Shown here: positions 33,367 through 46,061 of the stretch, one piece after another
Position numbering within the stretch: the stretch's first letter is position 1
How the letters are laid out: each line of letters opens with the position of its first letter
Assembly (NCBI GenBank): GCA_029532415.1
Contig: JAQOTA010000016.1
Span: 1 to 64,000, forward strand
Length of the DNA: 64,000 nucleotides
Direction: 5' to 3'
From: Marasmius tenuissimus
Lineage: Eukaryota > Basidiomycota > Agaricomycetes > Agaricales > Marasmiaceae
Made by a program: the position numbers and the translations under genes
Notes under the pieces: generated by a model
Seen by the model: the letters and a program-made list of their open reading frames with translations, nothing else
The model's database searches: none
Told to the model about the DNA's origin: nothing

Positions 33367-34887
33367 ATGTCCCCCTGGGCACTCGAGTCGAACATCGTTG
33401 CGAATCCTCTTCATGCTCTCCCTTCGAGCACTGTCGCCCCCAGTCTGAGGCTACCTACTCTGGAACGTTACTTTATATCCCCGCATTCAAACCCAGTTAA
33501 CAGGGCGTCAGCGACGTCCGACGGCCATAGGGTAAGTCGATCATCCTCCTCTTCTTCGGAAAGCCCAAAGTTTGACACGATACTAGAATGACAAAACCTC
33601 ACGAGAACGTGCGCACCTTCGTCCGCCCGGTGCTGTCGCTACAAACGGCCGATCTCATGCAGATGCCAGACCTTATCTAGGTGGTAAGGGATGGAAATCT
33701 GAAAATAGTATAAAACGCCGAGTCCTGCCTCCGGAGATCCTTGTCCACGTCTTTGAAACGATAGTAGACGACCATACTTCCCCCGCCTACAACAAAGAGC
33801 AAGCCATCCGGGTTTTGAATCGCTCCATTCAGATTCTTGGGCGCTGCTGCCTCGTGTCAAAGGTCTGGTACCTGGTCGCAAGAAGTGTCCTCTACACTCG
33901 TCGACTCATCCTATGTCAGTTTCCTTTTTTAATGTTCTTTTCAATATCCTCATTGAAAGTCGTTTGGCAGGCGACCTCAAATCAGCCGGGCTTTTACTTC
34001 GAACCTTACAGGGAAGTACCGGGAGTCCATATCCAATACGTCATCTCTACTTCTACTACCAGAATCCGTATGATTCCGCTGGAGAACAAGACTTTGCGCA
34101 GATCGTTTCACGCATAGTAACTCTGTGCCCCGAGTTGTGGTGTCTCGAAGCGGAATGGGGTCCATTGGAGTTCACGTACACATCCAACATCCCGGTATTT
34201 CAATCGCTCCAATGGCTTCGAGTGACAAGCCAGTATCTTGATTTACTCGCCCCGCTCCTCCCTCATCTTCCTAATCTCATCCGTCTAAACCTCGTCTATC
34301 TGATTGGGGATTCCTCCCGTCGTGGTATAGAGACGAAACGTATCGCTCCCCCCACCTTTCGACTCAAAACCTTACAACTTTCCCAGGCTGAACTCTCGCT
34401 GGCTCAATTCCAGTGGCTTCTTGCGAGTTCCTCACATTCCCTGGAAAACCTCGAACTCCAGGAACTCTCTCGTTCCGCTGACTTTTTGGGACGCACCATC
34501 GGCCGAGCCGTTATTTCACTTCATCTAAAGGGTCCCGCCGACCATCCCAGGAGGGGGGATCCCGATCTCGTGGATGCTTTGCCACATTTTCCTCAATTAA
34601 AGAGTCTCAGGATATCAGGATTCGGATGGCAATGGCAGAAGTTGTTTTGGAACATAGCGGCTGACCTCCGGTCGCTCGCAGTGACCTATTCCAGCGAGGT
34701 GGCGGAGATTCTCGTGGTAGCCCTGGCTAATCCGAGATGGCAGACTGGGTTGAGGACGATCACGGTTTTTCATCACGGGGGAGGACCAAATGAAGTCCGT
34801 AGGAACCTCGACGCGCAGCTGGAGCATCTGTGCTCAAAGAGGTCCGTAAAATTTTCCCAAGTTTCCGGCGGAGGTGCGAACACGTAG
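33367..34887 (+). CDS. F-box protein with leucine-rich region
   Basis: Likely substrate adaptor of an SCF ubiquitin ligase. Exons 33367-33531, 33587-33914 and 33971-34887 close in phase to 469 residues. The F-box lies at about residues 95-150: VLPPEILVHVFETIVDDH, then LGRCCLVSKVWYLVARSVLY. Downstream is an irregular leucine-rich region (PHLPNLIRLNLVYL, RLKTLQLSQAELSL, ENLELQEL, HFPQLKSLRISGF). Such F-box/LRR genes are numerous in Agaricomycetes and usually have no assigned target. The N-terminal 90 residues are low-complexity. An 11-base T run follows at 34922-34932. Confidence 0.8.
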
Positions 34888-37363
34888 TTAATTCGTGTGT
34901 AACCATTCATTGACATGTTGCTTTTTTTTTTTGGGCTTTGTGGAGATCTGTACAATAAAGTTATTGGGTAAATTGGTCGTAAATTATATTTCCCTGGGCA
35001 ATCACGAATATATGTTGCAATATTCGTGTCAATGTGATGTCGATGTGACCTCAAGGACCGCCGAAGAAATGATATCACTGGTCATCTTGCCAGAAGCCGG
35101 GCTCAAACCTCGCGTTTCGATTCGAAGTTGCACGGGAAGGCTGCGTTTATTCATGTGAGCAATCAATTGGATGTAAGTAGAAGAGCCTCTGTGCGATAGA
35201 CCCCTCCCTAGGATCTAGACCCCATCGTCGACCTCTGTCTTGATTACAATTCTTCCGAAGCCCGAACTTGATATCCCCAAGAGAAACTCCGGAGACCAAC
35301 CTCTACAGGGGGTGCACTGCTCAGGCGAGCTTGCAACTTGGGAACTAAAGGAAGTACTCATTTGAATCAATATTGCTACCAACAAAAGGTAGACCGTTCG
35401 AGCCGGCATCGACGTACAAACCTTGTGAGGCGGCCACCCGATCTAAAAGTTGGAGTGCGTTGGAGTGCGTAGTCACTGCTACCTGAACTAGGTCCTTCGA
35501 ACTACCGCCAGAATGAAAGCTCGTGCACAAAGAACAGAATGATGATTACGACACGCTCCAAATCGATTCAGGATAGAAAGGACGTGGGTATAACTGGCAG
35601 CCTCGAGGAGTCTTATGCTGGGAAAAGTGGCGTCAGGGTCCCATGCCGGGGGCAGGCTGGGGTTCTCCAGAAAAAGGTGAGAAAGGCTCTTGGAGGTCAA
35701 GATACCCTTCTAGCTATTATTCTGTAAGCTTTGGAGAGCTCTGCAATGTGCAACGCGCGCTCAAACCGGTTCATCAGCAGAGAAGACGAGACAAATGTTC
35801 TACGCAAATAGGGTTTCTTAAGGGCACGAAGAGAGAGACGGAGGCTTCGATGTGGCTACCTTTGTTGATAAACATGCGCGCGATCATGGCACGGATCTCA
35901 GGAGCGAGATAGATATACAGTTGGACAAGCCCAGATTGCGCACTTGTCTTGTGGCTGTTGGTGTCGCATGAGGACTACGGTTCCGGGCAACTTCCGCTCT
36001 ACGTCCGGAAAAGACAAGGTGTGGTGACAGGAGTGGTTTTCAGTAGTCTAGGGGAGGTGGCTATAAGGACTTTTACCGGTGAAAGAACTGCAGGAGTCAG
36101 TGGGACCCTGTGCTCACAACAAGGCGCTAAGATTGAAGACCGTTCTCGGATCAAATGTTAGAATACTTTGCCACTTGCCGCTGAAATACTCTTCAAATTT
36201 AGGGTGCTCCGAGCGTAAGGCTGCGTGTAGTTTCAGGACCCTTTCCGAGGGTATTATCATAGCCTGCTGAATTGTTTGAGAAGCTGTTCGGAGGCCGTAG
36301 ATATAGCCCTGGGCCTTGGAACCTTCGACACGTCGCAGGAGAGTTGTCGGATTCGTCCATTCAGTGTCAGGTCACCTCTGGAGTGTGGTTGCAGTGATCG
36401 TAAACCTGGCGTTGACCTGGAGTACCATTATCGATTGGGATAGTAGCATTGTGTGGATTCGGAGGATAGTCACGGCTGGGTCGAGACCTTGGGTTTCCCA
36501 TGACGCATACAGGTTTATTCAGGTGCATTCATTCAAAGTTCTTGAAAGTTCTACGATGACGCGTTATGAAGTCATTGCTAGGAACATTCAGGTTGAGCGG
36601 GATTCGGGAACACCGAGTGCTGATGATTCTGTGACCGAAATGAATTTAGAACACCTAAACTGTATCAATGACATACTGGGGTATGTTTGCTGGACCTTCC
36701 GCGTGTCACGCACAACGTGCTCTCGAGTGCTTGAAGGGCGTTGATTATATATAACCGGGGTGAACGAACGTCGAAGTTCCCGGGGTCATTCATGCCAAAT
36801 CCAACTTCCGTGGCCATGAATCGGAACTCGCGAAGGACTCGAGATACAACATGGCTGTTCAATGGGCACCTTGTCTGAAGCTTGGCAGCGCCCTTCTGCG
36901 CCTCGAGCCATCTTTGAGAGACGAATCCTGGGCCAAAGCAGTATCACACGACTTCCCCACGGATCGATGCACGAGTGGCGTATTCCTCGTGGGGTCAGAA
37001 TGAGATTGATTGATGAGAGGGCGATAGTGCGAATATACATCTGAGAATGTGCTAAATTATCAAAAGAGGGCTGCTGGAAAAGAGTAGAGACGGCTTGAGA
37101 ATGAGAGGAGGAAAAACAAAGATAAGTTATTTGATGCCATGATATGTAGTGATTTACAATAGTCCGATAGAAATCCAATCATTCCCAACAACACTTGATT
37201 CGTTCCTTTCGCCTTTCCTTCGCTGCCAGACGGCTGTTTGCAGTGTGATTTGAGCAATGAGAGATTTGGGAACGGGGAAGCCAATTCTCAGCCTTGCAGA
37301 AATCAGGAGTCGGCCAAGTCTCGACGTCCAACCAGACTTTCCATTTCGGCCCGGTCGGAGGTC
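34888..37363. other. Long region without intact genes
   Basis: About 2.5 kb with only scattered coding-like pieces, mostly on the minus strand (35.2-36.4 kb), interrupted by stops and frame changes. No family was recognised. It looks like a decayed gene or genes rather than plain spacer. One longer piece is listed separately. Confidence 0.45.
36114..36368 (-). pseudogene. Remnant of an unidentified protein-coding gene
   Basis: An open minus-strand segment of about 84 codons, ending in a stop at 36114-36116, reads like real protein (TTLLRRVEGSKAQGYIYGL, VLKLHAALRSEHPKFEEYF, WQSILTFDPRTVFNLS). There is no start codon at its head and no matching splice partner was found. Further minus-strand pieces at 35.3-35.9 kb may belong to the same gene. 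Confidence 0.35.
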
Positions 37364-38065
37364 TTAGACCCACCGGGGTGGGTTCCTCTTCTTGTCCTCT
37401 AGTTCTTGCTCGAGCTGTCTTTGCTGCTTTTCGCGTTGTGCACGGTGCTCCGCAAGTTTCTGAGCGTGACACGCGTCATGTCAGTCGCACTCGATATAAA
37501 GCATCAAAAGCAAAGGGCTTACGGTGCGGAGAGTGTCGATGGTTCCCGACAGGGATTCCAAGGTAGCCTCGGACATATCCGACATCTGTTCGTGTGATGA
37601 GATCAAGATTAGAAGTATGTTCACGGGCAACTCGGAGTGACAACGCACCGTCTCTTGAGCTTTGCTCATCAACCGATCTCTGTCTTGTTCCCATTGCACT
37701 CTCTGCTGTTCGAAACCATGAAACCCCCACTGGAAAGGCGGCGGATGGCTGGCTGAGGGATTCATCTGCCCAGTTGGCGAAGTGTGGTCTACTGGAATTC
37801 GAGGTTGCACATGCTCGGGAACTGGGATCTGGAAAGGTTCTGTGTAGCGTTCACGGTCCCGATCGAAGTTTGCTTGAATCTGCGGTGGGGCCTGCACTGG
37901 AACCTTGCGACAATGTGCCCAATTGCCATGATTATTGTGTGCCTCTTTGCGGAAGATAACGAAGGTTGCAGTGCCTGCACCAAGGAAGAACCATAAGAGA
38001 CGAGAAGGGCCGCGTCTGTGGTGATGGTACCAGGAATGCCAGTGGAATGGAGGACGATTGTACAT
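37364..38065 (-). CDS. Small single-pass membrane protein with C-terminal coiled coil
   Basis: Exons from the 5' end are 38065-37649, 37585-37523 and 37459-37364, closing in phase to 191 residues. A His-rich N-terminus (WHSWYHHHRRGPSR) is followed at residues 22-39 by one hydrophobic segment (LLWFFLGAGTATFVIF). Then comes a Pro-rich linker (PPQIQANFDRDRERY, SHPPPFQWGFHG), and the tail is strongly helical and charged (LAEHRAQREKQQRQLEQELE). The family is unknown to me; an organelle-membrane anchor with a soluble coiled coil is the simplest reading. Confidence 0.65.
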
Positions 38066-38417
38066 GTTGTGAATGGTTTGGATGAATAGATTGTGGTCAA
38101 TGAGCGAGCGAAGATCTTATAAGGAATTCCACCATGGGTTCGGCTTGAGCTGACATACGAGCAACGGCGACAGAAGGTTTGTGGTCAACGGCGAATGCGT
38201 CGTAATCACTGCTTAGGCACGATCGGCTATCAGCCGGCTTGCTTGTTTTACTTCCCGGAGCCGGAAACACGCGCGTTCAGTCTGCCGGCTATACGACGAT
38301 TAGTAAGCGTCAAAGCTGGAACACGGAAATTGCGGAGAGGAATTACTTGAAGTTACAAGCATACAAAAAGTACGATACACAAGTGCTGGACCACAAGAAA
38401 ACCAAAGCTAGATCTTG
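38066..38417. other. Spacer between the small membrane protein gene and DIS3
   Basis: Same-strand spacer of about 350 bases holding the 3' end of DIS3 and the promoter of the small membrane protein gene. Nothing else was seen. Confidence 0.4.
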
Positions 38418-41400
38418 TTACAGACTTGCAGATTCCACTGGTTTAATCAACGCCATCTTCACCTTTCCGCGTTGTGTATTCTTGTCTTTTTCGACCTCGA
38501 TCTGTACCATCACCTTGTCAAACACTGATATTTGCTTCTCACCACCTCCAGGATTTGGAATAGTGATCGTATACTTTTCGGCATCGAATTTATGCGTATC
38601 CTTTTTGAATGTCACCAGGCCCTCGATGCCGAGTCTACACAAGGCCGAAAGTAAGCAAAACTAGCGGCCAGGAATGGAAATCTCTCACTTTGAAACAAAC
38701 ACTCCGACACCATTCCTGAATGTCCTAATGACGAAGGCTTCCTCTCGCACTACTCCTCTCGTCTCTGTGCGGCCCTTCAATGCCAGACCGACATAAAACT
38801 CAACGCTTGCTCGCCCGGCCATCTGAGCCATTCGATGCCGCCTGTTGATCACGTTCATGACTCGTTCAACATGAGACTTCGAATGGAGCGATGCATGTAA
38901 TGGCGTGAATCCAATAGCAGCAGAGAGTTGTCTGTGTACGAGGACATCTGGAAACCGGTCATTCGAGGCGACAGATAGAAGCAGCGTTGCGCTCACCAGC
39001 GTAACGTCTGATGGGGCTGGTGAAGTGTGTGTAGATTTCACTAGCCAGTCCATAATGCCGGAACGTGTCTCTACCGACGCTCCCAGAGCAGAAATATTCC
39101 GCGGAAAGCATGCACCTTGTAGCCATGATACGCACAAGAGTGTTGAACGAGGGTTCGTTTGGGTCCTAGAGGGAGCTGAGACCGCCAGGCTCCGAACATA
39201 GTGGAATCCTACTCACGATGCACTTGTCTAACGAGTTCGCTAACGCGCCTGAACTGCTTACATCGAGCGTCAAGCCTTTCGTCGTCTTCAGGATATCCTG
39301 CAGCTTTTCAAAGTTCGTCTTAGGAGGAGGAAGATGTCGCCTTTGTGACCGTCAGTCGCGTTATTCCGACAACAACACAATGGTTCCCGCACCTCAAAAC
39401 AGCAGTCTGCGGGAAGCCCTCCTCAATCTTCTTTGCCACGCTCACATTTGCAAGCAACATGAACTCCTCGACAAGACTGTTGGTTTCTCTCAGCTCTTTC
39501 TGTTCAACGTCGATAGGATCTGACGATTCTGCGCTGTCCATATGAATTTTGACCTCGGGAGAAGCCAGGTTCAGGGCACCGGCAGCCATACGTTTTCCCT
39601 TTAGGTTTATCGCAAGCGAGTTGAGTAGGCGTATTGAGTTCGTGAGGTCATCTTGAAGATTTCTAAGTCGAGCGGGGAAGATCAGCAAACCAAATCATCA
39701 TAGAGGCACGAATCTGACTTACGGATCGTCTTTCCGTATTTGCGCTTCCTCGTAGGTGAACGCAGCATTTGATTTGATTACGGACTTTGTGAATCTCACA
39801 TTCACAATGTCAGCATTCGGTGTGAGTTCCTAATGAGATGTGTCAACAGAAGATCCCATCTATAGGGCCGGGAAGTGGAACATACCCAAATCACGGAGAA
39901 CGCGAGTCTCTCTACGTATGGACGAAGAGAACATAGATTGGTTCCGAGTAAAGAGGGCAGCATATCTATTCGCTTGTCAACCAAGTACACCGTCGTTCCC
40001 CGGGAAGCGGCTTCACTATCCATTGGATTGTCGGGGTGCACGAAATGAGATACATCGGCGATATCTGAACGAGCGGTGAGGTGCATTCGAGACAGATCCA
40101 TCACACAAACACTCACGGACACCGGCTTCAATGTTCCCATTGGGCAGTTGCTTGGCATGTAGAGCGTCGTCAATGTCCTGGCAACCTTCAGATAACAAAG
40201 ATTAGAGTCGAACGATGGCAAAAGGTCCACGCCCTACCTGGTGGATCAATACTACAAACAATGACCTCCCTCAAGTCTTCTCTGTCTCTCCAGATATTGT
40301 GGGGGTCATGATGTTTTGGCGGGACCACCCACTGGTCTCCTTCAGAAGGTAAACAGTCCAATATGGCCTTGCCAAATGGTCTGTAGGGTACCTCAAACTC
40401 TAACAGCAGACTCTCCTGCTCCGCCTCCTTACTCTCCACCCTCCCAAGAGCTCGCACGAAGTGGCCCTCAGGATACCTTGACGTTGTATCCCATCTGTCG
40501 ATGGTCACTAGAATTTTCTGATTCAGAAGTGCAGGGGCTTGTCGCGTGCGCAGACGGATTCGTGGAAGCAGCCTTGATACCGGCGTCGCGAACACAGTCT
40601 GAGTGGAAAGGGAGGTACTCAAGGTAGACGTGAGGGAAGTGCTGTCAATATGGCAAACGTAGGCGCGCCAATTACGCTTGATTACACCCACGATACGACC
40701 AGTGGGTTGCCGTTCTGAAGGCGGTTTCTGGGTGGACGATTCTTGTCGAAGAACTCGAGATTCCTTTGCGATGACCTCCTCGCCGTTCTCATCCCCTTCC
40801 TCACCAGAATCCTCCGCATCGTCGTTCTTGAGAGTGGCTGTTGGAGGTAGGTGTGAATCTCACAGTGACAAAGACCGGAAACCCACGTACTCTCTTGATC
40901 GACCACCTCGTCTGCAGGCGCCTTCCACTCCTTTTCGTCAAAGACCTCAACCACGACCACGTCGCCTTGAACAGCGCGATTCATGTTCTCTCTTCCAATC
41001 AGCAGAATAGGTTTTTCGAAGGCGGGCACCGGAACAGTTCCCTATTCCCCTATGTGAGTGAAGGAGTACTCCAAGGACGTCGCTAAGGAAGATACCTCAA
41101 GATAATTGTAAGGATTCGCATTGAAATGACCTTGATGCAGTTCACCGGCCTTGACTCCTGCTATGAGTGCGGCTGACGGCAAATACTGGGAGAAAGAGTT
41201 TGAATACGTGCGCAGGGCCACAGAGACAGGGCCAATACCTCAGGATACAGAACCTGTCGACCTCCAGCAGCCTTTGTTGGCTCAATCTCGTCAGAACCTG
41301 CAGCAGACAAGAGATCGAGAAGTTTGGTGGATTCAACCATCCCTTCTACGTATTTTCGAACTGTTCGTGCAAGTTCAGTCAGGGTTCTGACCAACGAACT

Positions 41401-42283
41401 GTTCACGCTCACCAGATATTGCTGCTATCCCGGATTGCTCAGCCTTCTGGCGGTTGGCAGCATCTTCAGTCAACAGAACCACAGTCGGTAAATTTGGTGG
41501 AGGTTTGCCACGAACGGGCGGGCGCGTCAGCGAAATATGGTTGTTATACCATTCCGTGGCCTTTCTGATTCCTGAAAAACATCATGGTAGAATGTAAGCG
41601 TATGTCGGTGCCATCATGGGGGGTCGATTTGCCTCTGTCATTCCGGTCGTTTGGCGTCTCGTTTTCTTCGCGTATTATCGCTGTCTCCCTACGCTTGAGA
41701 AGTTCAAATTAGATTGTTTGAATTATCGGTTCAAGCGACGTACGACCGATATTCATTGTAGAACACCCATATCCGCTTGTCGTCGGCTTTTGTCAGAGCT
41801 TTCAGTCGATTGTACAATGGGAGTGAGCGATGCCGGACTTCTTCGAGAACAGTTTGCAAAAGGATGATCGGCGGGTTGAAGAGACTGGATTCAATAAGGT
41901 CCATCTATGAAACTCGATGAGAAGAATTCCTGGGAGGTAGCTCCTCAAGAACGCACCTGAGCAAGGAAAACATTGGTGTCCGGCAAGATGAAGTGCCCGT
42001 TTGGATAGAGTTGGTGGTTCTGGTCGCCATTGAGAGGCAGTAGCTCTTCGCTAGTAACAGGACATTCCCTGCATTCTTCGATTCCGCATCCAACATCATC
42101 CCTGAGATATCGTTCACGAAGAACTACGATGCCATGCGTTAGAGAAAAAAGAATTACGCGAAGAATATGCTGAGCACCTTTGATGACTTTGCCACGAGCA
42201 GTTTTCTTAAAAAACTTTCTTTGCGTGATGACCGCTTCCGTTTGTGGCCGTTTCCTGATCGTTATTTCAACCATGGCGTTCAA
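38418..42283 (-). CDS. DIS3: Exosome exoribonuclease Dis3/Rrp44
   Basis: Catalytic subunit of the RNA exosome, degrading RNA 3' to 5' and also cutting internally. The gene has at least ten exons on the minus strand. Order of parts: a CR3-type three-Cys motif ([11 protein letters not shown]); a PIN endonuclease domain ([10 protein letters not shown] with its metal-binding Asp, then [16 protein letters not shown]); cold-shock domains ([31 protein letters not shown]); the RNB domain with the catalytic Asp cluster split by an intron ([10 protein letters not shown], then [10 protein letters not shown]) and [20 protein letters not shown]; and a C-terminal S1 fold ([20 protein letters not shown]). 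The first codon is taken at 42283; a second Met at 42274 begins the conserved VEITIRKRP. It lies 259 bases downstream of the eIF2-gamma gene on the same strand. Confidence 0.94.
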
Positions 42284-42542
42284 CGTTCAGTTGGGTGTGG
42301 AGAGGGGAAGAGAGGCGCGTAGCTGACGCGCGCGTCGGATCGACTTCAATTCACCTTGCTTACGATACACAACCAACAGGTATACAGAGGTACGTTGCTC
42401 AACAGATGGAGCCCACGAACCATGTTAGTACGGGGCAAGTACATGTATATCTCGAGATGACATTACAAAAGACTGGATCTACAGATGCTCTAGTCTTTGA
42501 GGTCGGTGGTATGACCGAACTACCTACACAAGCTTTCTGTAC

Positions 42543-44297
42543 CTAATCGACCTCTAATACGGTACCACGCTGTACGCTTCCCCATCCTGCGAAACAAAAA
42601 TGGATCAGAGACATGCACACAACTAAAGGTAAAATGAAAGGGGGGCTAACCGACTAGACGCCAATGTTTTTCGATTCTCCTCGAGAGTGCAACCTTCTCA
42701 CCAATCTCAGTACAAGCAGGTGAAGTCAATTGGATCTTAGCAAGATCGCCCTTGACGCTGAGCACACGCCCACCGGTCGAAGTGGATCCGATGTTGATAA
42801 GCAAAAGCTCGTTCTTGGCGAGTTTAGAAACCTTGGTCTGCTTCTTGTCCTCGCTCTTGACTCCCAGCAGACGACGAAGAAGGAAGAGATTGATTTCAAG
42901 CTCTGGAAATTCACGAGTCAAGCTAAAAACAAATCTGACTGTCGATAATCCACTCACCTGAGTATATTTGAGGCAACCTGCCCACAGCACCAAGCACTTG
43001 ACCGACCAACCGGTCAGCCCTGCACAACGTAGGATCAATTCTAGTTCCAACACCGATCAATCCTCCCGGTACAGCGAATTGTAGCAGATTGTTCTCGGCA
43101 TGAAGGGACATAATCCGACTGAATATCGGTTTGCAACGGTTGCGTCCTTGAGCATCCTTTGTGACGATACCCGGACGTATCTCGACTTCTTGTCCCAGAC
43201 GCAAGACACCGGTAAGGATGGACCCTCCTGCTACACCACCCTTGAGCTCGTCAACTTCAGCACCAGGCTTGTTGACGTCGAATGATCGGATGACGATGAG
43301 TCTGGGATCGGAAGTGAAGTCCCGCACGGGGATAGGGATGTTTTTAACGATGTATTCGTTCACCGCATCAATGTTGTATTTCAGCTGTGCAGATATGGGG
43401 ACGATTGGGGAGTTCTCAGCAACAGTTCCTGCGGCCGAGTAAGTTTTGTTAGTAGAAGTCGTAACGCAAGGTGTTCCATTTACCTTTCACGAAAGCTGCG
43501 ATGCTCTTTTGATGTTCCAACGCTTGAGCTTCTTTTATCAAGTCGACCTTGTTCTGTAAGATGATGATATTCTCCAGCCTCATGATTTCCACCGCCGCCA
43601 AGTGTTCTGATGTCTGAGGTTGAGGACAAGTTTCGTTTCCGGCAACGAGAAGGAGGGCAGCATCCATGACTGCAGCTCCATTCAACATGGTGGCCATCAG
43701 AATGTCGTGTCCAGGACAATCGACGAAGGAAACATGTCTAAGGAGCTTCATTCGGTGACCACAACCTGGACGTTCGCAAGGTGGGTTCTCTTCCTTATCT
43801 GAACGGTACGATCTGTAGCATCCAGGTCTCGGGCATGCGTCGTTGCTGCATTTGTAGACCTGACTCGTAATCAGGAGTGAACCGCGAGAACAGAAAATTC
43901 TTCGCGTACCTTTGCATTCGCGTAACCCAACTTAATGGTAATATTTCTGACCAACTCGTTCTTGAATCTGACTGTCTGAACCCCTGATATCGCCTTTACC
44001 ACCGTAGACTTTCCGTGAGCGACATGTCCGATAGTACCTACGATCGTTGGTCAATCACATCGATCGTGTTTTCTCGCAATATCTCAGCGCACCCAGGTTG
44101 ATTGTAGCCTGCATAGAAGTCAGAAAATACTATATTGATGCTCATGAGAGTTTTCTTACTTGTTTTGAAATAACTTCGGGGGAAAGAGGTGTGAGTTTTG
44201 TTGCATCGACTTCGACATGAGTGATAGCTTCTTCTTCATCCTCTGACTCTGAACCAGAGTCTTCAGCGTGCTTTTGTAGTGTTTCGTCGCCGGGCAT
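42543..44297 (-). CDS. GCD11: Translation initiation factor eIF2 subunit gamma
   Basis: GTP-binding core of eIF2, which brings initiator Met-tRNA to the small ribosomal subunit. The protein starts with an acidic stretch ([10 protein letters not shown]). It then shows the G1 loop GHVAHGKST, a Cys-rich knuckle ([21 protein letters not shown]), G3 [13 protein letters not shown], the conserved [17 protein letters not shown]4 ILQNKVDLI and the beta-barrel domains ([49 protein letters not shown]). The last exon gives [14 protein letters not shown] and a stop at 42543-42545. Several short introns interrupt it. It is functionally linked to GCN1 in this window, since Gcn1/Gcn2 signalling acts on eIF2. 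Confidence 0.95.
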
Positions 44298-45125
44298 GAT
44301 AACAGCAAGTGTCGAGTGAGTAAGTTCGAGAAGAACGGGTTGTGAGTGACGAGCTAACGTCGAAGTTGGGAGGCAAGCTTATAAAATCGGGGTTTCAAAT
44401 CACCTTGACTCATTTCCGTCGCGTCGATCTTAACTTTTGTTACAACCATGACTCGCTCACCTCCTCTTCTCTCGATCTCTCAAGATCCGAATTCGTTAAG
44501 AATTACTGCGTTTCTATTCACGGAATTATGCAAGCCTGGAACGTTAATGTGGCTCACGAGTCCAATTAATCCACCGAAGTGCTAAGCCAGAGGCTGGGTA
44601 TGATACATGAAACCTCTTAGCTTCATCGGACGCAGGCTATGTGCAGATCGGTCGTTACTCCATCGACGAACCTTGCCTGGGTTCGACCTGTGTCTAATAC
44701 ATATGCAGCAGGGATGGCGGAGCGTGGAACGTTGTCCTCCTGGTATGGTTCAGTCTAAGGGTACTGGCAGCAAACCAAGAGACGTTCGCTATCTGGCTCT
44801 GATATTGCCCGTTTTCCAGCAAATGTCTGCGAATACATATATATGTCGGTTCTCGGTCAACTCTTCGTTGAACTTGGCCGATGTACCCAAGTTGACCAGG
44901 GCGGAGGAACACTCGACTCCTGTGGCACTGCTTTCTTACTTACTCCTGGTTCGTCTGGCCCTGATCTTCCCGAAAGTACGGGTCACCAATTCGGGCGCTC
45001 CAGTCTGCCCGGCTCCCCCACTATATCTGAGTGAAGAACATCGGCGGTCACTTACTTGTATAAAAGGGAGATGGACTGGTTTTACAGCTCAGGGCCTCGT
45101 TTTATCTTCTCCTTCTTTTTCCACC
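44298..45125. other. Divergent promoter region of eIF2-gamma and the DUF3455-type gene
   Basis: Spacer between two divergently transcribed genes. It holds a TATA box for the right-hand gene (listed separately). No gene inside it is supported. Confidence 0.45.
45059..45066 (+). promoter_or_regulatory. TATA box of the DUF3455-type gene
   Basis: TATAAAAG, 60 bases before the start codon at 45126 and followed by a pyrimidine-rich leader. Confidence 0.6.
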
Positions 45126-46061
45126 ATGTTTTCCCGTTCCAATGCACTTCTATCATTCACCTTCGTCTTGTCCATCCTAACTGCTGCTCCCGGGGTTACA
45201 AGTGCATCATGTCCTATTTCCGACCTCAAGGTCACTGGGAACTCCCTACCTGCACAAGAGTCTCCATCCCTCTTTCTCACCTTCGGCATTGGGACACAGA
45301 ACTATACCTGTTCGGACGCAGGAAACTACACGTAAGTGGTCGCCCAACTCGTTTCCTCGGCATCGTGTACTTACAGGTACTTAAATCAATGTTATCAGGG
45401 CTGCGGGTGCTGTCGCCCAGATTTTTGACATCTCTTGTGATTTCAAGGACAACGTCAAAGACCTCCCACAATTCTCGACGGATATTTTTACGGCTTGGAG
45501 CGACCACCACGGGACAGGGCACGTCCAAACTCTGAAGGGTGGATCAGTTCGCCTCGCATTCAGTTCATCCTTATTCGGCGCAGAAGGAACGGTAATCTCG
45601 ACCTTAAAGAAGGACTTCCCGTCTCTGGCAAAATCCGAGTCGCTCTTGGGAGAACATTTCTTCATTCCCAATCCCACTGGTTCACCTGGAAGCAGCCCAA
45701 AATGGGACTTCACCAAGAGCCAAGGGAACTCAAAAGCATTTGTGACGGTCCAGAGGAAAGCTTCCATCGCCGCACCGACCGGCAAACAAGATATTGACTG
45801 GTTGGACTTGACAAGCATCGACGGAGAGTTAGCTTATGAAGTCTACCGAACTGACACTCGAGGTGGGCAGCCCCCTGCGAAGGTGAAGTAGCCTCCACGC
45901 CTTCGAACACTGAAATGTTACTGAACATGCTGCAGTGCGAACCAGGTTCCGGGCCCATCACTGTTGCATACACGTCGGCGTATTGTAGGTTGCTTGTGAC
46001 CAAGTTCATCGAAATGCATGCTAAACGAGCAACAGGGTTCACTCAACCCAAGTCTAAGTAA
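45126..46061 (+). CDS. Secreted DUF3455-type protein
   Basis: Exons 45126-45331, 45399-45882, 45936-45984 and 46036-46061 close exactly in phase to 254 residues. A signal peptide is present (LLSFTFVLSILTAAPGV, cleaved near TSA). The body matches the fungal secreted family usually labelled DUF3455: FLTFGIGTQNYTCSDAG, AAGAVAQIFDISC, the VRLAFSSSLFGAEG region, QDIDWLDLTSIDG, and a final PITVAYTSAYWF. Members are secreted proteins of unknown activity. The TATA box and CT-rich leader suggest good expression. The last exon is only 26 bases. Confidence 0.8.
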
